From NCBI GenBank assembly GCA_032209605.1, contig JASFXZ010000003.1:9612807-9676806 (forward strand): 64,000 nucleotides of DNA, given 5' to 3'. Origin of the DNA: Mactromeris polynyma. Its lineage: Eukaryota; Mollusca; Bivalvia; Venerida; Mactridae. The first letter of the stretch is position 1. Each line of letters opens with the position of its first letter. Shown piece by piece: positions 12,601-24,600 of this stretch. Position numbers and translations under genes: made by a program. The notes under the pieces are model-generated. The model had not been told where the DNA came from. It was given only the letters and a program-made list of their open reading frames with translations, and ran no database searches.

Positions 12601-15600
12601 TATATATAGCTCATTTGAGGTTGCATCGTAATTTTGCACAGTTAGTAACGTTTATTTCAAGTACATTGGAAAGTTTTTACTTACAAATTTCGGTTGGAGC
12701 ATGAAGAAGCATTGAGTGATGCACTGTAAGGCGATCAGAAGCAGAAATGTGAACGTCACTGTCAGAAGAAGCTTCGTTAGTTGGTTCTCCTTTCGCAGGG
12801 CGCGGTCTTTAGCTTTCTCTCCTCTGCTCTCCTTCATATGTCTGAAGTAAAAAATGAATTTATGCGAATTTTTAACTGCATACAGTAATACCTCCATAAT
12901 AAGACCACCCTTGGAACCCTTGAAACCTGGGCTTAATAATAAGGTGGTCTCAATATTGGGGTTGAATAAAGAACAAAACAATGTAATGTTCTTTATTTTG
13001 AGTTGGTCTTATTATTGAGATGGTCTTTAAGTGAGGTTCTACTGTATTTGTTATAATTGATAAAATTGGTATGAAAAAAGTAAAAGATTGATCGTTTAAG
13101 TGTAGCTCGAAATTTCCCCCTTTTATCTTTTAAAGGCATGAAAATTCCCCCTGTCTGGCTGTCAGTCCCCAAAAGTTGTTTTGTTCCCGAAAATCACCTG
13201 TTAACATTGTTGCAGTAAGCAAACGGAAATAAATATTACCTGTTCAATTTTGTCACCCGATTTAGTATAGCCATGTTCATGAAGAAGATTGAAATCCAAG
13301 GAACCAGCACAATGAACATGCAATGTACCCAGAATTCATAGATCTGACTTCCTGTACTTTCACCGAAATCCGTGTAGTCATAGGCGGGTTCGTCTGCTTC
13401 TCGACTGTTAGCGGGGATTGGACAGTATGTGTTGAAATGGGGGGCGTTAACAACGAAGCTCAAAAAGCTGATGAAAGCAACCCCTGTCTTTGCTGCTCTT
13501 TCTGTACACAGTATCTGAAATGTATGAACAATGCAATGTGTATAGATAATTCCCACATCTACAATATTTACCTCCCTTGTTCTTGATCATCAGCCATTTT
13601 GACAGGCAAAACTGATAAGCACTTCTAGGAGTAATTCCCAAATATGTGATTTCTGAGCTATCTGCCCACATGAACATAATGAATATGTTATTTTTATATA
13701 TTATTTTATCATTATATTCCTTATAAAAATATAGGAAATTTGCCTATCAATAAGGCTGACTGTTAAGAACAAGGGAGTTAATATTGTAAATGTGGGAACT
13801 ATCTATAGCATTTAAATTGAAAATTTGAAAGTTCATGTACATGAAATATACCATATGGAAAAAAAGAATCGTAGAACAGCTAATTTTTTGATAGGGAATA
13901 TCTGTGTCGAAGGTCACCATATTGGGGTATTTATAAGGCTCAAATTGTAAATAATTTCAAATTATTTTACTGAAGGAGAATTTTCCTCTAAGTAGGGAAA
14001 AGTATATACTTTTTTCTTTGGGGAATGGGGCCTAGTATCAGGCCCAAATTTGCCATAAAAAAGGGACTGTAGAATGACCACTCACCATTTGTTAATTCCA
14101 AAAAAAAATTTTAATTGCTTACTGTTGTATCACCATTTTTGTCAACTTGAGAGAGAAAATGACAAAAACATATTAGTGATAAACTTGATCCTTTGTGCCC
14201 ACATGGAAGATTGGGTTGTCCCAATGTGCAGCCGCTTGTAATAAAGTATTTAGTATTATTATTATTGTAACTTCAGGTCCGATTAATAATTGAAAAGAAA
14301 GTTAAAGATAAAATAAACCTTGGCTTGGATATACAATTGGCTGTCTTGCGAATTTTTAACTGCACTGTAAATTACGAGACTGGGTAATTTCATAAATAGA
14401 AGTCATGTCAAGTAGAAGTATCTTGAGAGTGGGTTTTATGCTCCTCTCATTGTTTCGCCCCAGGGGGTTACACTGGTCTTTAGACTAAAGAGAATTTCCT
14501 ACATGTAGATATTTGACTTGCTGCATGATTCCGAGTCCTTGGAAATAGACTTTGACTGGATTTTTAATAGATCCCTGAAGTGGGGCTTTAGACAAAAACT
14601 CTTGGATCTAGGATTGGGAATTCGACCCCAAAGAAGGAAAATTGTCTAATTCCCCAGGGTCAGTGTACATTTGAAATTTGACTCACCTTGGATTGGTTGA
14701 TCCAGCAGACCAGGATATACCTGTCAACAGTGACCCCAACCAACGTCCAGATACTGTTAACAACAAAGAAGTAGAAGATAGGGTAACCGATGTATGAATG
14801 GAAAACCCCGAATTGGTAGTTTGTCTTCAGTTCTGGATACAGCATCAGCAAACTGTCGGTTAGAAAGAAGAAGATAAGAACACCAATATCGTTGACGGCC
14901 TGGGCCACAAGGTACGCTCCGGTCGACGATCGTAACGATTTCTTCTGCCATACCATGATCGACAGAACGTTTCCGATGATTCCGAGAGTCACGAGGATTG
15001 GGCCGATGATGCCACTCGTTACGTAATGCATCTTCCTTGCTGTCACCATTAAGCCTTCAACATAACTTCCATCTTCTAGCACAGTGATGTCACTAGATTC
15101 CATGGTGGTGTTTTCACAGCTTATATTCATGGTCGGTCTTGGTGTATGTATGTGATGTGTACTGATCCCCTATGCTGTCTGACCCTTTTTTCTCGATGAT
15201 TTGAAAATTACCTATGTAGAATAAATGATGAAAATGAATCATTTACAACAAGTATTGAGAATATTATGACGGATGAAGCAAAACTAGGATACAGTAAAAC
15301 TTCCCCTAAATACCACCTCAATAATTAGACCACCTCAAAATTAAGAACACAATTTTCAAGTCCATTTTCACTGTTTTTCTCATTATTCAACCTCAATATT
15401 AAGACCACCTCAATAAGAAGACCAGTTTTCAAGGGTACCAAGGGTGGTCTAATTATCGAGGTTTTACTGTATCTTGTTATATATACTATTATAAAGAAGT
15501 AGACTTGTGGTGCTTTTACCCCTTAAAGGTACATATTTTCGATCATAGTACTCTGTGGCATGTCAATTTCTTCGTACAGACATACTTACAAGCACTGCAT

Positions 15601-18600
15601 TGAAACTTTTCTTAAACGTTTCCTGGAACTGCAAAACATGAGTCTGATACAGGTATTTCCTGCGCTAGCGCTAACATGGTGCATAGGTCGGGATAGAAAG
15701 TACCGGTATCAGACACTTGTATTTGTGGTTTTGGGAAACATTTAAGAAATGTGACAATGTAGTGTTGTATAGTATATTTACATGAAGGTAATTACAAGTG
15801 ATTTTCTCATATTTATGACTGAGGATATTTGTTAAACAACGTTAGACTATGTACCTTTAAAATGGTATCAAATTTAATAAAATATTCACGTAGGGACAAT
15901 ATTTTGACTAAAATTATATCATCGTATTTCAATCTTATTCATGGGTAATATATTTGATTAAGGCCAATGATGAATAGTGGGAATTGAAAATAATAGTCTT
16001 TGATAGTTTTGAAATAAATTTCTATCTTCATTTTAATTTTGATTATGAGACGTAACCTGTTTTTTGTTTTTTTCCTTAGTTTCTTAGACAGACGGAGTAA
16101 AGATTTTTTTACTGAGATAGTTTTTTTTATAGTTTTTGTGTAAATCTATTTTTTTTTGTTATCATAATTATGTAAAAAATAATTAGTGAACTTTTAAGTA
16201 TGAAGATCTTCCTAAGTTTGTGTCTTTGTAGTATATTCTTTTTCTATATTTATTTAGTATTAAGCATTTACTGCATATATTTTAAAATCTATTCCATCTT
16301 TTGTATTAACAGTAATAGATATTTTTAAAACAAAATATTTAAGAAATATCAAATTTGATTATGTAAATAAGTGTAATATTCTTTAAGATTAATATACCAA
16401 TATACTTACAGTTTCACTGAACGTTCTATGTAAATCCGGAGTCCGTAAAATGCCGTATACTGAACTCTACAGATCAAATACCTATCTGGAAGTTTAAGAC
16501 ATCTTGTCACTGATAGCCAATGGCCTTTTCTAATGGACCAACGCTTGATGTCTACCGACTAGCTATTGGTCACCACGTGAAAGTGTAATTAGGTGATGAT
16601 TTTGATATCCAATACTTTCCAATGTTGGGTGTGTATTTATATTTCCGAGTATCGAAACATTAGTTGATCTGATTTTAATGACATTGATAATTAACACAGG
16701 CTTTCCAGCATTTCTAGTTTTTTGAAAGATTTCCTTGTTTTTCCTAGTTTTTTTTTAAGTACTTCTAGCTTGTCCTAGTATTCCAAACAAGCTCCTAGTA
16801 TTCCAAACAAGCTCCTAGTATTCCAAACAAGCTCCTAGTATTCCAAACAAGCTCCTAGTATTCCAAACAAGCTCCTAGTATTCCTACTTTTCATCAGCAG
16901 TGTAGTATGTTGGAAAAGGTCTAGAAGTTTTTGAAAAAAACAAATATGATACCAGTTGCGGCTAATGTGCCAGTTATAATGACAAAACTTCTTAGCATGT
17001 CATGAAAATTCTCCCAACCTGCCTGGCCAGTTCAGAGAATGTATTCTATCTCAAATTATTCACATGTCGGAAGATGCTAACACATTATCAGTGTACAGAG
17101 GAACTTTAAATAATAAAATTTATTTTCATTGGAGTTGCTCAGTGCTTGGTCAATCAAAATAAATAAGTTTCTGCATACTTGATAGGGATTTGGGACAGAA
17201 AGATGGAACAGACTCACTGACCGCATGTATACTGAATGACATCAGAGACTTGTTTATGAGATGACATCATGCAAAATATTATCAAATATGTTTTTCAGTT
17301 ACGCTTGATGTTAGCGTATTATTAGATATATCTAATGAGCTAGAAAATTATTAAATACTTACAGATTTGTGAACAATTCTAGAAAAAATGAATTTGTGAA
17401 TGGCGCTACTTTTTCGTCTCATTAATTCAATAACCTAATAACTGTTGCGTCATTACTGTTTATGTATAAGCAAGGTAAAGTTTTCATGTATGTTTCTGCC
17501 ATTTTTTATGTTGCACAACAAATCTTAACCTTCAAATGGCGCCAACCGTCTATTTTCAAGATATTTCTTGTTTTAAAATGTATCTCGGAAAAGACAGATA
17601 CAATGTCAACATATGACACTCATAAGTTTCATTTCTTCGCTACGAACGAAAAACAGGAATCAGAAATAGACAAAGTTAATCTAAAACAAGGAAAAGGAGG
17701 AGTGGTTCATGAGTGTAGATTTTCTATTAAACACTTGTGAGAAATTTGTGGGAAATATTCACACCTTCAAATTGCGCCGACCATCTTTTTTCAAGATATT
17801 TCTTTGGTAGATATGTCAAGGAAAGCCATGGAAAACCTTGACATAAATCAAAGCAAAGTTCTCTTGATATTGCATGAATTAATTTCCTTGCAGTTGGATA
17901 GGTGCAAACTTTGTATTTCCAAACACTTTCAGTAAAGCAAAAGTAATTTATTTATTGGACATTGCACTATTTTATTTCCTCAGTTATGAAGATCTTTCTT
18001 GTTATTAGAATGGTGGCATACGACAAACAGAATATTAGATTGTGTCATTTCAAATATAATGATTATCTCTTCATATAATCCATTTATTAAATAATCTCTC
18101 AATGAGATAATAGTTGTCATTGTACAGTAAAACCTTACTTAAAGACCACCTCAATAATAAGACCACATCAATAATAAGACCACCTCAATAATAAGACCAC
18201 CTCAATAATAAGACCACCTCAATAATAAGACCACCTCAATAATAAGACCACCTCAATAATAAGACCACCTCAATAATAAGACAATAATAAGACCACCTCA
18301 ATAATAAGACCACCTCAATAATAAGACCACTTAAATAATAAGACCACCTCAATAATAAGACCACTTCAATAATAAGACCACCTCAATAATAAGACCACTT
18401 CAATAATAAGACCACCTCAATAATAAGACCACCTCAATAATAAGACCACTTCAATAATAAGAACACAATTTTCAAGTCCATTTTCACTGTTTTGCTCTTT
18501 ATTCAGCCTCAATATTAAGACTACCTCAATACGAAGACTAGGGTCACTAGGGTGGTCTTATTATTGAGGTTTTACTGTACTTTTATAAAAGTGCTACACA

Positions 18601-21600
18601 TGCTGTCTATTATTTTGCCATGGTAACAGTTTCAAGTATGGTAGAAATATATAATTTTTATATAATCCAATTTGTTCTCACCAGTACGATAATTGTGATA
18701 ATTTCAGATAATTTCAGATAATTTTAGATAATTTCAGATAATTTCAGATAATTATCATACAAATTATTGATTATGGTGCTATAACCACTGCTTCATGGAG
18801 TTGAACAATAAAAGCACTCCCTGCCTTACAATCTATTATATCATAGCGATTGTTACGACGTGTAGATATGATCAAAGTTATTTCGGCGATTTGCAAATTT
18901 TCCACCTGCAAAACGTCTGGAATCGGCAATTCGCAAACTTTTGTACATGCGATATTATCCACTTATACAGTAGTCTACCTAACAGCGGTGTAATAGTTAC
19001 AGTCATGCATAAAGGTCGGAATCAGGTTAATTTTTACAAGCTATACGGTATTTGGTAGAAATGATTATTGGATGACACTCTACAATGATTGTGAAATAAT
19101 CTTGATCCATCGAAAATTATGACTGCTGTGAGCCGATGCTGGTTTCTATAAATAGCACACAAATTATAGTATTGTACTCGGGCAATTTATCGCCATCATG
19201 GCCTTCGCCTCAATTTTTTCTACAATAACAGTTGATGGTGATGTTATTCTCAACATGGTTTTTTTATAAACGATGGAAATTTAGTTACGGGTGCAACTAA
19301 TTGCCAACCCAAATCACCCTCATCGCTCGGTTGAGATAATAATTACTCTTGCCGCTAATGTTGCGGCTTTTTCTATATTCTATTATCAGCTCGTTGTCAC
19401 AGAATCTTGTTGTGATGACTTGATCATGATCAAACACGGATAGTTTTTTACCTAATTTTCAAGTATATTATCGGATGACATGTTTATGACCGTTATGTGT
19501 CCTTATTTGAGGGAGTGTTATATGCATGCGCGCTTGTATTTCAAGGTGTGATAATAAACAATTCTTGCTGCATATAAATAAAGACGGTGATGGATTTATT
19601 GTGCTGTCACCATTTATACGATATCTTTCATTTTTCAGGAACTTTTGAGCAATATTGAGAAATATATTTTGTACAACTAATTATGGTTTATCCACATCAT
19701 AAACAGTTACAGTTACGTTGCTTTTTAGTAATGGACTTGATATATATTCACTTGTTTTGGTTAACAGAAGTATCCATTATCTAACCAATCAAAGATTACC
19801 AACAAAGTAATAGAATGCTTACTTTTAACTCATTAATCTGCAGTGATATTCTATGATATTATGTGTCCATCCCAGTATATATGACATCAGAAAGCATTTT
19901 CATTGTTCTTGTAAGAGGTAAAACTTGCATCAAAGAAAATTATTGAAGGATTTGATGTTATATGATTTAATATATAATATACTGTATACTATACTGTATG
20001 ATATTTTAGCTGTGGTCCTTTGAGGATTGACTAATGATGTGTTTTCCTATGAAATATTATACTTATTAATTCTATAGTCACGTTTATTAATGCTTATAGT
20101 TTACTTCATAATGTAAACGCAGTTATCTTATTCCGTGGCTGAATGGTTAAGGCATCCGTCTTAGGTGTGGGATGTCGAATGTTCAAATCCCGGTAGGGGT
20201 CCGTTCTGATATGGCTGGTTGGTGAGCCACCAGCTAGTTAAATAATGGTTACCGTGAGCCTACCTGCCTGGTGTCTGGCATGAAAGGATAGGAATCGAGA
20301 AGTACGTTTGCTCAGAAAGTAGGTGTCTCATAAGTCAGAAATGACTGGCTCTTTAAAGAACTCGTGACAATTTCCTGTGTTCCAAATAGTACATATTTGA
20401 TGAACAAATTGTGTTGTAGATGTATGCCCTTTCATGTTCAAATTTAGTACAGAAAATATTATCAATTTAGTACCAAAAGCAGACTACATGTATATATTTT
20501 TTAATGTGTGTGTCTGTCTGGTTGTGCACAGGTAATTGTCATGAGTTATCTCCCTTTTTCTCTTCTAGAGTTCTCTCCCTTCGTCCTTTATATAGTATAT
20601 GTGTATATACATAAATGTTGTTTATTTCAGGCGGACTTAATGAATGACTTGAAGGCAATTTGTGCCTACATCCCAGGAACTTATTCAGCCACATGTTTGA
20701 AGTATGTGAATGACTATGGGGCCCTGATCATTAACCTTCTCAAATCCAAGGAAGACCCACATACGCTTTGTCTGATGGGAAAAATGTGCACGAGCTCTCG
20801 CACCCCGTACATGACCAAACCTATTCCTGAACTGATACGTAAGTGAAATAATTTCCAATTTTAAACTTACTATGCGAATCAATATTATGGTCAAAACGAT
20901 TAAGGCATTGTGGTTAAGAGTTACAGCCCCTGGTCTGACGGATCGGATGGTCGTGAGTTAGATCCCTTGAATTTGAGTTTTGGTTAGTGACCCAGGAAAA
21001 GGTTATTGAGAGTGATTAGTATAAGCTGTAAGAACGTGTTTCACAATTGATCTAAAATTAATATGTTTTATTAAACTAAACTACCAACCTCGGGACCCTT
21101 GAAAACTCTTCTTATTATAGAGGTGGTCTTATTATAGAGGTTGAGTGTAGAGCAAAATAGTGAAAATGGACTTGAAAATTGTGTTCTTATTTTATTGGTG
21201 GTCCTATAAATGAGGTGGTCTTTAAGTGAGGGTTTACTGTATTTTAATAATGGAAAAAACTAAATTCAGGATTTTATTTGTGTGGTCATAAAATATTAAA
21301 ATTATTAAATAAGTTTTCTGAAAATGAATTTAATCAATTCAATAGTTTATGAACACAAATGTAATATTTAATTTACAGTAGGACCTTATTCATTCAAATT
21401 AATTGGGTCCGCAATTTAGTTTCGAATAATAATTTCAAATAGCCCATTTCAATTTGACATGCCTAAGACGATACATCAGGACCTTGTATTTATTTCGTAT
21501 GATACCAAGTACACGGTTAGAAGGTTGTCGAATAAACGAGGTCCAACTGTATATTAATAATTGCTAGTGAACAGTTGTTCTATAAAAATCAATGCCATTG

Positions 21601-24600
21601 CATGTATAAATAGTTATCACTGGAAGGGCAATTATGATTTTCTATGACATCATTTATGATATACATGGAATATTGAAATAAATTTTATATAACAGCTGTT
21701 GCAACGCCATCCATTGAATGTGAAGTTTGTGACACAGTGATTATTATGGTTAAGGAGCTCCTATCCAACAATGCAACAGAGGTTTGTGTTCAGTTTTCAA
21801 TTCCTAAATAAAACAATAGATTGTTCCTACATTTACAATATTTACCTCCCTTGTTCTGAATTTTTGGCCATATTGATTGGCAAATTTCCTTAAAGTTTTT
21901 AGGGAATATGATGTAAACAATGATAAACTAATCAGAAATAAAAAACAATAGCTTATTCATTATGTTCATGTGGGCAGTTGACACAGTGAGTTGAAGAAAA
22001 AGTAGTTTGTCACATGCAAATTCTCTTGGTATTTTCTCAATTATCACATATTGGAAATTACTCCTATAAGGGCTTATCAGTTTGCCTATCAAAATGGCTG
22101 ATGATTAAGAACAAGGGAGGTAAATATTGTAGATATTAGAAGTTAGAACTATCTATAAGATATATAAAAAAATTGCATTCTACTAAACAGCCCATAGCAT
22201 GGGCATCTGTGTCCTATGGACACATGTAGTATGATATATTTTCAATGCAATTCTCTGTATTTATTTTTTTTATTGATGATTTTGATTAGTACATGTAACA
22301 TACTTTTAAGATGGCTTTATTTTGCTTTTTTGGAGCATGAATCATGCTGATGTTATTGGTAAGTCAGTGTAATACAATGAAAAAAATAGCTTTCACTTGA
22401 TGAAAGGTTATTGTCATCTATGATATGACTTGCGGCACCGTGGTCGAGTGATCTCTGACTTGCACTGCTTGGCTGCAGGTTTGAATCCCACTGGAGATGT
22501 TGAATTTGTATGTGGGGAGCTCTCCATCTGGCTTATGGAAGGTCTACCCAAGTGCCCACCTATGCCCAAAAGTTGCTAGGAGGGGCGACTGGGATCTTTG
22601 AAAAATCTCTGCATGACCCTGGCTTTTTGTATGACTTAAAGCCCCATTACACACCAGTAGTATGACTGAATTAAACTGAGATTAATATTCTTTATAATTA
22701 TAAGGTTGTTGAATGTTTTTATTAGGAAGAGGTGAAGGAAGCCTTGAAGAAGGTCTGTTCAGAAGTTCCATCAGTCCTCAAATCAGCTTGTGATCTTTTT
22801 ATCAATCAATATGGAGACCGCATTATCCAATGGCTTGTAAATGATTTGGATGCCAAGACAATCTGTACAAAGCTGGACCTGTGTAAAGCATTGAAGAAAC
22901 CAGTGTCCCAAGCTGTATCTGTAGTTATGTCCCCTTATGATACTCTTCCATTGTTTACACCTGAGGAGAACAAGAAAGGTAATCTATTTGTAGTTATGTC
23001 CCCTTATGATACTCTTCCATTATTTACACCTGAGGAGAACAAGAAATGTATTCTATTTGTAGTTATGTCCCCTTATGATACTCTTCCATTATTTACACCT
23101 GAGGAGAACAAGAAAGGTAATCTATTTGTAGTTATGTCCCCTTATGATACTCTTCCATTATTTACACCTGAGGAGAACAAGAAATGTATTCTATTTGTAG
23201 TTATGTCCCCTTATGATACTCTTCCATTATTTACACCTGAGGAGAACAAGAAAGGTAATTCAATTTTGGAAAGAGCCAAATCTATCTTTCTCTTGAAGAT
23301 TGAGTTCTGTAAGAAAACAGATCAATAAAATATAATTAAAGCCATTAAAAACATGCTTCAAAACATGACATAAAGAAAGCATAATTCTATATTAATTCAC
23401 TAACATAATTTCCTAAACTTATTCTATCATGAAATATGAATTACAAAAACACGAACAAGTTTTCTGAAATGAGTTGAATCAATTCAATAGTTAATAAACA
23501 CAAATGTAATATTTTATTTACAGTAGGACCGCATTCATTCAAATTCATTGGGTCAGAAATTTAATTACGAATAACAATTTCAAAAAGCCCATTTCAATTT
23601 GACATGCCTAAGACGATACATCAGGACCTTGTATTTATTTCGTATGATACCAAGTACACGGATAGAAGGTTGTTGAATAAACGTGGTCCAACTGTATATT
23701 AAAGATTGCTAGTGAACAGTTGTTCTATAAAAATGAATGCCATTGCATACAGAAATAGTTACCACTGGAACAGCAATTATGATGTCACAACAACTGTTAC
23801 GTCACTGGTTAGTTATTTGAAATAGTACATGGTTGTTATTACGTTTCTATGACATCATTTATGATATACTTGTAATATTGAAATAAACTTTATATAACAG
23901 CTGTTGCAACGCCATCCATTGAATGTGAAGTTTGTGACACAGTGATCATTATGGTGAAGTCTCTCCTATCCAACAATGCAACAGAGGTTTGTGTTCAGTT
24001 TTCAATTCCTAAATAAAAACAATTGATTGTTCCTACATTTACAATATTTACCTCCCATTTGTTTCAAACTTGAAAATAGAAGAAACATATGATTTTGTTA
24101 AGTTAAGGCATATTTACACAATTGACATTGATAGTCAAAAGCTGTAAGCAACTGTCGTGTGGATTTACCATCGAAATTCTCACGAAAACGAAACGGCACA
24201 TGACGGAGCGGCCGCCATCTTGAATTTTTGTTTACATGTGAGAGGAAATGAAAGTGGTCTAATATTGTATACATTCCGGGTGATTTCGTACAAAATTGGA
24301 CCAGAATGTTTTAGAATACTGATATGCTTATAAATACACCAAAGAATCCAGCGAGCTCGCCTCAGAAAAGTAAAAAAGCCGTCAACTAAAATTTTCAATT
24401 TCTCATCGAAATCCCTCGTCTTCTGCAGTTATTAATTTTTTTCTAATTAGCAAATAGTTATTGTTTAATTCGTTCCGCATTACCATTGTCGATTAAATCA
24501 AACAAGGCAATCGCTTAAAAAGTGCTATGTTTTCACAAACTCGCTAATCATTCACGCGTGTTTACATGTACAACGGTTTAACCCAGCCTCTATCAGTTAA

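Noticed and set aside
16773..16884. CRISPR-like direct repeats
   Set aside because: Head-to-tail 20-bp repeat without spacers in a eukaryotic genome.
20134..20210. Possible tRNA gene
   Set aside because: A and B boxes are present but the stem halves do not pair as a tRNA and the same head carries a shared SINE tail at other loci.
22979..22993. A 15-bp micro-intron (gtaat...gtag) inside the 69-bp repeat
   Set aside because: It starts with GT and ends with AG but is far too short for spliceosomal removal; repeated donors are the better reading.
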